A stretch of DNA of 64,000 bases from Calonectria ilicicola (GCA_020809705.1 CP085832.1:3658001-3722000), one strand, 5' to 3'; counted from the stretch's first letter, positions 31,550 to 44,900 are shown. Numbers and translations are program-made. Notes: generated by a model from the letters alone, not told the origin.

Positions 31550-33407
31550 GCGAAGTGCTTAAACGAAAAAAAAAAACTGCTTTCTTAAGGATTCAAACAA
31601 TTGGTTATGAAGTGAAATGACAGGATATCCCCCCCGGAAAATAAAGGACAAAGTTTTTGTTTTTACTTCAATTCAATCTTGTACATAGACTAGAACACAC
31701 ACCCGCCAATACAACTCTGGCAACTTTTTTCCTATCATGACCTCATATCGCATCCCTCTGAGCCCATCTGTGCATAAATATTTGTGAATTCTGACTTGTG
31801 CTTTGCCGAGTGTCTTGGTGGTGTGTAAGACGGACAGGACCTGGTGCCTTGCAGGTCTTGGCGCTGAGTGTTGGATCACAGTGACGTGAGTCCTTTGCAG
31901 GCAAACTTGATTGTGAGAGGCTAGACAGCTAAGCCCCCCTGCCCCTGACAGCAGCGCATGTGGGAAGAGTGTGTGCGGGGTGTGTGTTTTTTTTGGTCGC
32001 ATTAATTCCGGCCGGTCAGCGAGTTGGGCCACAGCACCAACACCTCGGCCAGCGCGTAAATCCTGCAAACATTGCCACTGGGTTTCATTCACTCTGTTGG
32101 CGCTCCTTTGCTTTGTTGGCCGTGCATGACACAAAAACAAAGATGACTCCTTTTTTCTGACTTGTATTCCCGCCTCCTGCCCGCCTCCTTCTCTCCCATT
32201 TTAGCCTCGGCGCATCGACTGTTCCCCCTCCTTCGCCCTGAACTGACTCGACCTGGACCCGACGACGTTGAAAAAACACTAACACACCACCAGCCCAAAG
32301 GCTGGTTTGTAGCAGGTGTCCTGAAACCAAGCAGGGCGAAACAGGCCGAAAGGGGCAACGAGCTTAAAATTTTAAAGCTAGCCGCTCCCCCCTTGGCCAT
32401 GTTTCATTGGCACAACTCAAACGCCAGTTTAAAAAAGAAGGGACCCATGCTTTGAGACTCGGGGGCTCACCTGGCCATAGCGCCCTTTGTTTGTGTAGAA
32501 AATGATGAGTGTTGGTGGGTGGGTGGGTTACCCCCGAATGCGATAGGGGAGAAGGAATCGCGCGCGCATGCCCCAAGATTCAGGAGACTCGGGCAGACAA
32601 AGAATTGACAGCTACGTAATGATGCTGGTGGGGGAGATGATGAGAGGCGTAGCTTCGTATTACTGGAGTGCTGGACCTTGACCAAATATGCCTGTTTCTT
32701 TTTTAGGCAATGCCCGCAACGGCTGCCGATCGGCGCTGCAATCTTTCAAGAAAAGCGAGGAAATACCTTGGAAGCGTGGCCGTTGGACGCGTGTGTGGCG
32801 AATCCATTTATCTGGCAGGGATCGCCAGTGGAGTTGGGATGAACTGTAGACCTCTGCTGCTAATTACTGTGTGTCTCGGGTTTGCCGTGAACAGACCACG
32901 AGTTAAAAAAGAGCACAACGCAACTGGCAGCTGGACCAGCCCGTTGCGGGAGCCTGCGGCGTGCACAGATCAGGACCTGTCTATGCTAAAACATGAGATG
33001 ATTGAGAGCTGATGCAAACTGGGGCCCTTGGGCCCGTGGGCTGTGATGAAAAGAAATTTTGGGATTGACCCTTGAATTATAATTTATCCTCAATTAAATT
33101 ACTGTAAAAAATTTCGACATTGTTTTGATAACGTTTGGGGTCTGAGGCGTTGCATAGCTGTGCCATGGACAGTGGTCTTATGAGGTGGTGGTTTCCTAAA
33201 CGACTTGCGTGGACCATCGTCACTATTACTAGCAGTGCTAATTGATGGTTGTAATATCTAGTCGCATTGATAGGAGATCCCTCCTTGGGTAGAATTACAA
33301 TTAACTAAATATACCCAAAGAATTGCATGTAACTCTGTGACCCCTGCGTTCAAATAGCTACTTTAGAATCCTCACTTATAATTGCTTATTGCCTTATATT
33401 AGGCTCT
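31550..33407. other. Intergenic region between the secreted-protein and NLR genes
   Basis: Contains the 3' flank of the secreted-protein gene (poly-A run near 31567) and, right of 33040, an AT-rich stretch forming the NLR 3' flank. A short GGTGGGTGGGTGGG tract lies at about 32512-32527. No gene was found. Confidence 0.5.
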
Positions 33408-36291
33408 TTAGGATGTGGTCAGCGAGTTTACCGGAACCGTTGCGTAATTTTCAAGAATAGAAATGATATCTTCAAAATAATCGTCGAAAGCATCCTCTAT
33501 CAGTAACTTTCGAGCATAGTCAAGTGGTGTTTTTCTATCATCATCATTGAGGTCTCTATCGGCCCCTAAGTCGAGAAGACTTGAATAAAACTCTCGGATT
33601 TCCTTTGGTGTATGATGATACCATTGATGTACATTTTTGGTTATTATGTGCAGCGGCGTTTTGCCCTGGCCGTCCTTAGCGTTAATATTTAGTCGGCCAG
33701 AGCTGATCAACACCCTCCAAATATTAGGCTCCAAACAAACCCGAGTGCGCTTCTTTGTTATAGCAATTTGAAGTGCACAATGAATCATTGGCTTATCCGG
33801 TTCATGATATTGTGAAGGATCGAGGCCAGCCTGAAGCAAGATAAGGATGGATGTTTCTGGGAAATCAAGCCGCCTTCGGCCCGCGAGGGCTTGACATAAA
33901 AAAATGACGTTCTATGTAGGTATTGAGATCAATTCCCAAATCTTTAGTCAGGAAATAAACGGCCTTTCGAAAGTGAACATCTTTATCTTGACTGAGGGTA
34001 AGTGTCAGCAGAGATCCTGGTTCGCCAGGATTAGCGTTCCACCTCTTCACTAGATGTCGCGCAAGATCCAAGTGTCCGAGCTCTAATGCTGTGTAGACAA
34101 TACTGTGTCCATCAACACTTTCTAACCTTGCCGGGAAGTGGTGCTTTTCAATTAATAGGCGACAACATTCCTTATTTCCACTACGTACAGCTGCATGGAG
34201 ATACTTGGAATTGTTCTTGCTCTGTAGTAATCTCTTCCCCTGGTCCATTTCTGCGAGCAAAACAAAGACATCCAATTGTCCAGCTTTGAGAGTCCAAAGG
34301 AGGGCATCTTTGAAATGCAGGTAACTTCTGGGCTTGGATATTACAAGACTGGCACCAGCATTTACAAGGAGTTTGACAATGTCACAGTGTCCCTGTTCGC
34401 ATGCGGCAAATAGAGGCGTTCTTCCATAAGAAATCTGGTCTAGATCTTCCCTGAAGCCTGGTAGATACCATAACTTGTTCCCCGAGACTAAACGCTTGGC
34501 AAGATGAAAGAGGCCTTTTTCGCAGGCCATGTAAAGCAAACTGGTTGTTTGGGGCGATCCGTAACGAAAAGTCGAATATTGATAGTAAAAGCTTGCATCC
34601 CTTATTTTTGAAACCTTCTGGAATAGCAATCTGTTTCGGCGCATTACTCTATCAATATCGTTGCCAAGCTTTTTGAATTGTATGGGCCATTGTTCAAGCG
34701 AGTAATCGAAGAAATGGTTTTCATTTCTCAAGATTTTGAGGTAATCAAATGTCGAGAACGGGCCTGATTCAATCACCTTGCCCCACATATCGATAACTTC
34801 TTCAATCATGTGATTGGTAATGCGTTCATGGACTTCCTTAGCGTTTATCACTAATGAACCTTCGCGATGTGTGTCCATGAGGAAATCTTTGGCGCTTTGA
34901 TGCACCAGTGTTACGACTTGCTTCCCGTGATGTTCGGTCATTTGGAGTAGGTGCGCGCAGCAGTTGATGTGGGCTTCACAAACTTTCTGACGTGTTACGA
35001 GCGAGGTTCCCTGGATATGTATGGCGTCACATAGTTCTTGAATAGTCAACGGAGCGTCAACTAAGGTGACCCAGGCTAATATCTCACGTGCGGTTTCTTT
35101 ATTCTTCTCGCTGATTAACGAGAGGATCCGCTCGTAGACAGAATTGAGGCCATCTGGAAGTTTCTCCAACGAGTCTTCCAGCTCTGGTAACGTTTTCGCC
35201 TCGAGGTCTTGTGACATAAATGTCACCCAAAGAAACGTTCCCTCTGACTTTTGTTGGAATTTTTCTTTGATCCGATGGTGCAGTTCAGTGTTAATGATGC
35301 CTTTCATCTTAGCAAGCTTGGATGCTTGATTTGAGATGTAGTTTTGGATATCCTCTTTCGACTCTGGGATGTCATCGAGACGTATATGTGGGAATGGCAA
35401 AAGAAACTCTCGTAGACGATCTGGGTGTTCCCTACTTAGAATTACAAGCTTTAACTTGTGATTTAATCCATTCTGGAGTTTAGAGTTGAAGAGTGCCTGG
35501 AACTTTACAAGCATGTTCCGTTGTGACTCGTCATCACATTCGTCCAGACCATCAATGACACAATGTACGGTTCGACATCCGATGTCCTCTATCATTAACA
35601 TAAAAATGGTCCACAGAGTCTCGAATGACGTCGATTGAAATAGAACTTCTCCTTGATTTCTCCATCGGGAGAGAAGAATGCCTTCAAGAGAAGTTTCATG
35701 CCGGATTAAATGATATATTAATCCTCGAAGTATGTTTGTTGCCGAATTTCGCTCTGGTTTCTGGTTATTGCAAAAGAAATATATAGTCTTGGTATCAGTC
35801 TGCATCTGGGATAAATCTTCCAGGATTTGAGAGAGATAAATCGCAATGAAGGTTTTCCCTCTTCCAGGCCCACCGCATATCCACAGCAAGCCCGAAGTAG
35901 ATTGATTCCATTCCATGTATTGTTTTATTGACTCGATCCATTTGCAAGTTCCGTCCGTTCTCGTACCTCTCGCGGTAATGATCTCGTTACGGTCGCTAGT
36001 TGGATCGGTTACAAAAAGAGATCGTAGGCATTTGTTTTGGTCCGGTTCCCCGTGAAAATGATTATTGATATTATTTCCGACATGTACCTTACTCTGGCCA
36101 TCGGATGTCATGTTGCCCACAATGGTTGTGGGATGAGCGTTATTGGGGTTGTCGTGGTTCTGTTTCGCATGATGGTGGTTGATATTGATGGTGCCAATCC
36201 CGGGGGCGCTTGAGCTGGCGACGACGTCATGGCCACTGGTAGGGCCGGCAAAGACGGTACCACTCATTTGGTACTGATGAAATTGCGACAT
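33408..36291 (-). CDS. NACHT-ankyrin NLR-like (STAND) protein, frameshifted near the 3' end
   Basis: From ATG 36291 an uninterrupted frame gives 808 aa and stops at 33865. The ankyrin-like sequence then continues in another phase to 33408, about 960 aa in all if the frames are one. The shift maps to a run of seven T's on the coding strand (plus-strand A-run 33898-33904). Domains in order: a polar leader of about 85 residues, containing DGQSKVHVGNNINNHF, which resembles the HET-s-related amyloid motif; a NACHT NTPase with Walker A GGPGRGKT at 140-147 and Walker B VIDGLDEC at 245-252; a helical linker; and ankyrin repeats from about residue 575 (for example GRTPLFAACEQGHCDIVKLL). Fungal NLRs of this build sense non-self and can trigger cell death. 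No HET or Goodbye-like effector domain precedes it. The lesion may be real decay or a base-calling error. Confidence 0.85.
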
Positions 36292-37653
36292 GTAGCCAGG
36301 GCGACACGCTGCAGTGGATTGCTTTGCAGAATCAAATACGTGTGCAAGACTGTAAGCCGCATCTTTGCACGTGAGCTACCAAGACAGTGAGCGCTAACCA
36401 TCGTGATTGGATATGGCTTCGCTACGTCGTTGTATTAGTCATTCATCTTTCCCGCTGCCATTGTCTGCATCAAGCTATCGGCGCCTTTCTCCAATTGACG
36501 TTTTGCAGTCCGAATTGATAGAAGCTGGTTGTTCTTCCACAAGCCCGCCCTCTGCATCACAACAATCGAGTTCCAGTTGTGTTCGCTGCTGCAGACCAGT
36601 TTATTTGTTCATCTATCTCTCTCATTGATTCATTATCTATTTGTGAATCATTTATTGCTTTATTTTGCTGCCACGATCAATTTTGTTCAAATTACGGTAA
36701 AAGCTTCCTTCCACTGCACGACCTCGTCAAAATAGAAGGCGGGAGCGGATGTGTTTCGACCCTTCCATGTTTTCTCCTTTTCCTCATTAAAACCCAACAC
36801 TTCACCCTTACCAACACAACCGCTCTGGCAACATTAAAACACGCACTTCAGCTTTATCATGTCACTCTTTTCCTTCTATTTCAATAAAACTAGCCACCAG
36901 ATCAGGCTATCACCAAAAACACAAACACCATATATTTTAAGGTGCAGCTGATATCCACGCCGGCGCCAGACCTTGCCAACTGGAGGTGGAGGATGGACTT
37001 GAACGAAGTGAGAGGGGACGATTTAGAGGCGACGAGTTGTAAAGGCGGAGAGAGGTAGGAGCAGGAGGGGAATGGGGTATGTTTATCGTGAAACTTTTAG
37101 GGAGGTAGTTGTTAAATATTCTTGGGTCTCCCCAGCATAATCTGTACCTCACCATGATTTCTGGGGCTAGGTACTGTGACAGAGTGCACTAAGAGTGCGG
37201 CGATACTAAAGTGCGAGGTTAATTATTCGATACCAAAGAAGAAATGCAAATGTGGCGTCACCATTTATAAATCCACTAGTTGTCGGCTCGATAGTTACGA
37301 ACTTTGCCACTTGTTTGTTCGCTTTGCGCTCTATTAAGGCAGCCAACCAGTGTATCTCCACCGAAGAAAAAAAAGTCTTATCCAAGAACCTTGATGTACG
37401 GGCTTAACTTTTAGTCATTCACCGACCGGCCATCGAAATGGGAAAGGTGGCAATCGTACCCTACTGGGACATGACCTAGAGTTATCGCTACCTCTGGTTA
37501 ATGGCCTAGAAGGGTGGTTCTACCCGCTTTCTGTGATAGTAAAACCATGCATAAGCTAAGAAGAAGCTTCTCTGCATGTATTTAAGTCGTCAGACACTCA
37601 CCTCATTCACCCTCTTTCTGTATTTTCATCCTACCACAACCATAGGCAACACA
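36292..37653. other. Intergenic region between the NLR and F-box genes
   Basis: Shared 5' flank of two divergent genes, AT-rich overall. A TATA-like TATTTAAG lies at about 37579, just ahead of the F-box start. Overlapping short frames resemble nothing known. Confidence 0.5.
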
Positions 37654-38661
37654 ATGGCTACCTTTGGCAGCAAGAATATGATTCCCAGGACAATAGCTGC
37701 GTTGAGGGCGATCTGGAGACCTGTGAAGCTGCAGAACATCAATTGCCATCTCGTCCAGCTGCCTCCTGAAATAATGATAGTCATCGCAAATCATCTTCCA
37801 GTATCCAGCCGAGTCATCCTATCTCAAACATGCCGGTTCCTACGAAATTCAGTACCCTCCATGTGTCATCCTGAATGGCAACTTGACATCTCTCGACTTG
37901 AGATTCTCGGCTTCCTGGCCTGTCTTGCCCACGACATGCCAGATAGATGGGTATGCATGCACTGTGTCAAGCTACACAACCGCAAAGCAGGGGATACTCC
38001 AAGTGAACGTCGGTCTTATTCTTGCCCTAATAAATTTGTGGTTGACCGTGTGCTTCAAGGAAACATGTGGTTTGGTCATCATCAAATGCAACTCGCTCTC
38101 AAATATACACGAATGAGCAAAATAACCTCGAGCCAGAAAAAATATCGAGACAAAGTTCTCGCCTCCTACCATATTTCGGGCGAGGAATTTTACTCCAAGA
38201 ATGGGTTCCATTCCTAGGAGTGGTACTCTCCTAAGATAGTGGAGGGAAGATTTCTTATTCGATCGGTTCGGAAATTCGATATCGACCCTTACAAAAAAAA
38301 GAACTTGGCCGTTACCATTGGACGCGTTTGCTTGCATCAGGAGTTGGTAAAAGAGCTGCCACATGGCCCTTCTCTTCCACAGCACAATTCGCAAAGAGCA
38401 TACACAGAATCAATGCATAATAAGGACACTGAGTCTCATGGCTATTGTCCATTCTGTGCTACTGATTTCTCTTTTAAGAGCTATATTGGAGGGGTCACAA
38501 TTCGTATTTGGACCGATTTTGGGCCAGAGGATGCCCCTTTGCATCCTTTCTGGAAAGGACAGGTGAGCAAAAAGGTGCATATACACTGGAATAAAGAACC
38601 TGGGCGGGTTCGAAGACTGTATGAGTCAGAGACGCAACAGGAGGCAGAAGTCTCTGGCTAA
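37654..38661 (+). pseudogene. F-box protein gene interrupted by an in-frame TAG
   Basis: From ATG 37654 the frame runs 187 codons, hits TAG at 38215-38217, then continues in the same phase for 147 codons to 38661. The F-box lies at residues 33-64 (LVQLPPEIMIVIANHLPVSSRVILSQTCRFL) and would bind Skp1 in an SCF ubiquitin ligase. A CxxC pair at 101-104 (WVCMHCVKLH) and a second in the downstream part (YCPFCATDF) match the zinc-binding cysteines seen in a fungal family of such F-box proteins. The post-stop part (SPKIVEGRFLIRS) also looks like the family. No plausible intron removes the TAG: the only candidate is 31 nt. An ATG at 37576 also opens this frame but overlaps the TATA-like TATTTAAG. It is probably a recent nonsense allele or a truncated product. 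Confidence 0.72.
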
Positions 38662-40055
38662 AGTTGGGTCATTATGAGCCTCGATCTAAACCAATGTTCC
38701 TAGCAAACAAACAAGTTGTGAAGGGGGTTAGATAAGAAAATGACAAATGAAATAATTGATTCTCAATTTTCATGGGCGTTTCCGTGATAAATAATGCCTT
38801 ATTCATGATGGACTTAGAAGTAACAATTAGGAAGAAACGCAAGGATGATGCGTCGGTTTGGGTCAAAACCTATCGCAGCATTGTATAATCAAGTGAACGA
38901 TGGGTTTGCGAATAAAAAAGATTGCGTATGGCAGGCTTCATGCTAGACCCTGAGAGCTCTACATTTTTATCGAGTTTATCCTAGATAGAAACCTACTTTT
39001 CGCATAATTTTTTTTCAAGTTGCAATTTTCTTATAAGTCTGTTGAATGGAAAAGAGTGTTGAACAAGAATCCTATCGGACAGGGAACCCAGTGCAAATAC
39101 ATTTGTTAGGAAATCACAGTATGTGGCTAGAATCTGGTTCCAGTTCGGAAATATGATTTGCAGATAGAATGAGGCCGGACGTCGCAGCGATGGTGACTCT
39201 GTACACTTAGCGGCGGGGGTAAATGGTAAACGGGTTGGTTGACGGCGCGCAAAGTCTTCTCTACTCTCTCAGTTTTCGTATCAGCAGACGCACTGTCCCC
39301 CAAACTATTCCCTAATTGAAACAGTAGTCTAGCAAATGTCTGCCCATTATATGTCTCAGTGACTGAGTAATTCCGTCGGCTAGATTGAGAATTGCTGACT
39401 GATGCGGCGCGCGCGGAGTGGGGACGGACCTTCTGTCAATGTCGCCGTGCTTCCAACGGCAACGACACGGACCAGCACAGTGCAGCAGTCCGTAAAAGCA
39501 GCGAGTTCCGGGGGCAGTTTAGAGCAAGCCTCGGCAGCCCGCGACCTGATTTTGTGCGTTCTGCAAATGTAAGTCAACACTTCTGCCTACTGCCTAGCTG
39601 GCCTCAGAGGGAAGGCCTCAAAATCCTCCAACTGCCGAAAACCAATGGATTAATAGTCTCACACATTTGTGGCTGTCTAGATCAACGGTGATGGTTCGGC
39701 TTCCCATGGCAAGTAACCGCGCGCGGCACACCAGTGCGGATGACTAATGGTGCGGAGCCGGGCCATGCACAGCGACAGCGGGTAAAAACCCCACTAGCCG
39801 CTATCAACCAATGGTCCCGCCAACTATCGCCATCGCAGTGTTGCGCATCGTTCCATTCAGTCGACATTTGGTTCTCGCGCAACCTCTTGTCCCCCTTTTT
39901 GTCACCGTTGCAGTGCACCCTGAGCCCCGGATTCCTATCTTTGCGACCTCAAGAGTCCCGGCTACACGCCCGCTCAATGCGCAACTAGAGACAACGACAC
40001 CCCGTCTCCCAGCACAAATCGCGACCATTGCCGATTGCGGAATCGGTTGGCCATC
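38662..40055. other. Intergenic region upstream of RIB1
   Basis: The left part is AT-rich 3' flank of the F-box gene. From about 39380 composition becomes GC-richer and leads into the RIB1 promoter and leader. Several overlapping frames at 39380-40030 resemble no protein. No gene found. Confidence 0.5.
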
Positions 40056-41245
40056 ATGCCTTCAGACACCATGACAGACGCTCCTACGGGTTCCTCCCAA
40101 CTGCCCTCGTTCTACTCTCCTCGACAACAGGCCGCCGATGCCTCTGGCTCACAAAACGGCGACGACAATGCTCAGTCGCAATCCATAGACGACCTGTCCC
40201 TCACACCGGCCGAAGCCCCCGAAACCCCCGCCGGCTCAGCGCAACCGCCCCCGCCATCACTTTTATCCCCCGCCTTCACTCCGCCCGCCACGCCTGGCAG
40301 CGCAACACCCACGACCGCCGGGCCTCGCGGTGTCCCCGTCGACAGCTCAATTCCTGAGGGCGGTTGTGGCTCTAAAAAGCCTCGTCTGCTCCAAACTTTA
40401 CCCGAGGTGCAATGTATTGTGCGTGCCCGCATCCCTACTGTTGCCGGTACCGAAATGTTCCTGCACTTGTACACGAACAACGTCGACAACAAGGAGCATC
40501 TTGCCATTGTTTTCGGAAACACCATCCGCAGTAAGAGTCTCGATGCACCCCGCGAAGGCGAGACCGAGATGGACCGCATGATCCGCGGCGCCTACACTGG
40601 AAGGCTGTTCCCTGGCCGAACAACGAGCGGCATGGGCGGAGGGGAGGCACAGAACGAGCAGGCCCAGGCCCCTCAGCCTCCTCTGGTAAGAATTCATTCC
40701 GAATGCTACACTGGCGAGACTGCTTGGTCGGCTCGCTGCGATTGCGGTGAACAGCTGGATGAGGCTGCCCGTCTCATGAGCCTTCCTGGCAACACAAGCG
40801 GCGGCATCATTGTCTACTTGAGGCAAGAAGGCCGAGGAATTGGTCTTGGAGAAAAGCTCAAGGCCTACAACCTGCAGGATCTTGGCTCGGACACTGTTGA
40901 GGCGAACCTGCTGCTACGTCATCCAGCCGATGCGCGAAGTTATGGACTTGCCACCGCCATGTTGATAGATCTTGGCCAGCATGACGTTCGGCTACTTACC
41001 AACAACCCTGACAAGATCCGTGCAGTTGAGGGACCCAACAGAGAGGTTGTCGTTACCGAGCGCGTGGCCATGGTGCCCCTCTCCTGGAAGGGTCGTGGTG
41101 GCTTCCGTAGCCAAGAGGTTGAAGGGTACCTCAAAACGAAGGTGAGTTTAATTCCTAGGCCTAAAATAACATCATTTACTAACCATGATTATTATAGATT
41201 GAGAAGATGGGGCATATGCTAGACATGGCGGGTCTCCCCCAGTAA
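40056..41245 (+). CDS. RIB1: GTP cyclohydrolase II (riboflavin biosynthesis), two exons
   Basis: Exon 1 is 40056-41141 and exon 2 is 41198-41245, encoding 377 aa. The 56-nt intron has a GTGAGT donor, an ACTAAC branch point and a TATAG acceptor. Met6 (40071) is an alternative start. The enzyme opens GTP to 2,5-diamino-6-ribosylamino-pyrimidinone phosphate, the first step of riboflavin synthesis. The zinc-site motif [21 protein letters not shown] lies near residues 214-234 with its three Cys, and [11 protein letters not shown] near 254-264 carries the catalytic region. NNPDKIRAV follows further on. The first 120 residues are Pro/Ser/Ala-rich and probably disordered, an extension common in filamentous fungi. 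The last 15 residues come from the tiny second exon. Identity is firm. Confidence 0.94.
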
Positions 41246-41902
41246 GAGATTGTGGCTGAAATGACAAGGATGGGAGGATTGTTGGACCACTGCACGCATG
41301 TATGGAGTTTGTTTGGCGATGCTTCGCTGGCGTTATGGCAAAGGCAAAGATCTATTGGATCTGTAGATAAAACCGGTATATACCTTCAAGATTTCTACTG
41401 TGGGAATTCGGACATGGCATATGGCATGTGGTTGTCCAGCATGTTTGTTGTAAGCTATCATGACATGAATAAGACTGGCGATGGAGTCGTCCAATTAGAA
41501 CGACGCTTTCCTTTAGCCCACTCATCACATTTCCTGTGTGGAACAGACCTGGCGCTTGAATTGGCTTTTTTTTTTTTTTTTACGAGACCCAACTAGCTTT
41601 TCTTATGCAAACCGGACCAAGCCATCGTCGTAGCGAAATGACGTTGACGGGTACATGAGCAAACACCCATTTTTAGCGGGGGGACCCTGTAACCATTTGG
41701 CGCTAGCGCTCTCCACAGGCAAGGCAGGCGCAGAATTTCAGCCTTTCGTCACTTGCACCTCACGCGCGTCAAGCTGCAAGCTGCATTCATTCTGCATTTC
41801 GCCTTTCTCTCCCAACCGCTTCTCGTTTTTCTGCCCAACACTCCTTTTAATACGCTTTCTTCAAGCATGCAATCATAGCATCATCTAAAACCAACGCGCA
41901 CC
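41246..41902. other. Intergenic region between RIB1 and the coilin-like gene
   Basis: RIB1 3' flank and the promoter and leader of the next gene, on the same strand. A T-run of about 15 bases lies near 41566-41581. Nothing else was recognised. Confidence 0.55.
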
Positions 41903-44900
41903 ATGGCGTCCCAAAGCATCCGTCTGCGTCTTGTCATTCGCAGACACGCGGTTCCAGAGGTCAGGCTCGTATGGCCTTGTAACGCCTCGGAGGACCTCAC
42001 CATCGCAAAACTTTTGGCGCAGGTCAACGAGGTTGTGCCCCTCGAGAGCAGCGACTGGGGCCTCGAAGACTACGCCGTCGAACTTGGAAACGACAAAGGA
42101 GAAAGCTTTGAGTGTCTGCACTTTCAGCAGATTGCCAAAATATTCAAGGAGGATGACGAGGTGGTGTATGTTTTTTTATCTGCCTCACACAAGCCTTGCA
42201 GCCAAACTGACTCGCAAATAGGATTCGATCGCTTCTTACCGAAGACCTTAGGCGGCGACGACTTAGCGGGCGACACCAGATCTCCTCCGATGGGAAGCAC
42301 CTGATAGACGGCCTCGCTTTTGGAAGACCTTGGCTTCGAGTTCCACGGGACCGACCTCTCCTTGACCTACCCCCACGAAAACGAGCTCGTCTCACATACC
42401 AGGAAGCCGAAGATGAGGAAGCTGAGGATCCGTCGTTCCAAGAAGACGAACCTCTCCAGTTGGAAGCTCCAGAGTCGATAGAACATTGTTCGGGCAGTAT
42501 TGGGTTACACGCAGTGTTTGACGATGCCGATCGTGATGCCGACAACGAACAAGATGAAGTAGCCGACAGCGAAGACGACTTTGAGCCAGGCAAGGATGCC
42601 GAGAGCAGCGCTGACGAGGAAGAGGATGTCAACCTTGAAGATGAAATCCGACTTTTGCAAGAAGACAACGCCGTTATTGGAGAGAATCATTCCACAGAGC
42701 GGCTAGATTTTTATTCCGAGCCTGAAGAAGAGCCTTTGAGGGGTCTTTTATCAGCTCAAGATCTCGACCTATCGTCTTTAGATCACATTACCGCTTTGCG
42801 ATCTGCTTTCCCCTTGACTTCGATCTCTGCTATTCATACTGAACTGCTCGGCCAGAAGAAAAACCTGAGGGAAACATATCAAGCGCTGGCCAAGTCAAAC
42901 GAACCAATAATGACGTTCGATGAGATGATGGATCAAGCGCTGACTGGCTTTGGTGACTTTGCTCAGCCAGGCCTATTACGTCAGGAGACTTCAATCCTGT
43001 CCGGTCTAGGAGGTCATGATTCCGACAGCATTCCAAGGGGATCCACAAGGCCACTAATAGAAGAGGTGGAGAGCATCAATGGCCCAACTTCAGAGGGTGA
43101 TAGCGACGACACCTCCAGCAGTGATAGCAGCTCTGAATCGGATTCGGATTCAGACTCGAGCTCTGATGATGATTCTGATGAGAGCATGGATGATAGCTCC
43201 AGTTCTGATAGTGATTCAAGTGACTCCGACTCGGATTCCGACTCAAGCGAGGATGATTCCTTCGAGGGAAGCTCAGCAAGTAGCTCAAGCGATGGTAGCT
43301 CAGGCTCAAGCTCCAGTGATGATTCAAGCTCTAGCGATGATTCTGATTCTGATTCAGAGCCTGAGGAGCTTACATCAAGGGAGACAGCCCCCACTAAGGC
43401 TGTAGCCCCTAAGCCCATCAAAGAAATTGCGGCTGCCTCCGCTTCGCCGGCACCAAGTGCCCCTATTCCCCCTGGATCTGGTACAGCAAAAACTCGAAAG
43501 CGCAATGCGAGGCGACGAGATGCAAAGCGACTCAAAGGGTCAAATTCGATACAATCTCAGTCTCAATCACATTCTCCCATGGTCACTGATGTTGAGGCCG
43601 AGGAAGCAGAGTTACTAGCCCGTAAGAGGGCTCTATTGAGCGTTGTCAGCGACGAAATTCCTGACGATGAGCAACCTCCAACCAAGACTACCACACCCTT
43701 TATTCAAGAGGTCGCTGAGGATGTGCAACCCGAAGAATCAAACGAGGTTCAGCCACCAGTCGGGACGACAGAAAACCCAGAAAGCGGCACCCCAAACTCG
43801 GAATCTAGTCCACAACGTCGAGCGAAAATGGATGTAGGGGCTGGGCGCAGACTATTGTTTGGCGCCTTGGGACTCAAAGCCCCCAAGTCGAAGGCAGACG
43901 AAGATAAGCTTCGCAAGAATCTCATGAAGGATGTCAAACCTTTGGAGAACCACCGAACAAAAAACTCTCAGACGAATGGTGACAAGGATGCTGAATCCGA
44001 ACAACCCGACGAGGATCCTGATGCATGGCGCGAAAAGATCAAGTATCGTGGAGTAGAATGCTGCCACGAGGGAATGGTACTAAGTGAGCCGCCATTTCCT
44101 TTCGTGCAACGTTGGGACCCTCAGCAGCAATATGGGTCCATGAGAAAAAGAAAGAGAGAAGCTCAAAACTACGACGATAGCTACTATGACGATAGTTACT
44201 ATGATGAAAATTCTCAGTGGAACGAGGACGGTGGTGAGTGGGAGGAGAGCAACCCAAAGAAAAAGAAGAAATCCAAAAAGGGAAAAGCCAAGGAAACACA
44301 GGACAACGAAGACGTGGAACTCAACTATGACGACGCACTAGCGGTGACACAGCAAGAAAGTAGTCATTTGGGGGACGACGACTTGCCAGCTTTGCCAGAG
44401 GATGTAACGACTCTTCCAAAACTTGCATTTGGCGATATCAAACCGGGCATGGTTATTACTTGGAACCAGTTGCTCATGTCCAAGGCCACGCGTTGGCAAC
44501 CCCTAAACGTCAATCTCACCGGATTAGTCTTGTCTATTAGTGAGGACGAGTCGCTTCATGTTCTCCTTGCAAAGAGGGATCGTCAGGAAGACGACAAGGA
44601 GTACGACGACAATGGCAAGCGAATTTATGCCAAATTCGAAGCGCCAGATTTGGATGACGATGAAGAGGATGAGGACGAAGATGACGGGCGAAGAGATGTT
44701 TCCCGGTCCGAACTCGGAGAGGCGAGACTACTGCAGTCAACACCACTCCCGAATCCACTGTCGAACACTCCTGCGAAAGGTGCAGTCCAAGCAGCCGAGA
44801 ACGGGCTGACCAAGGACTTGGACACAGAAAAGGTTAGCAAGAAGCAAGCAAGTGACAAGAACATGGCTGAAGAGTTAGATTCGCAGGAAGTAATGGCCGG

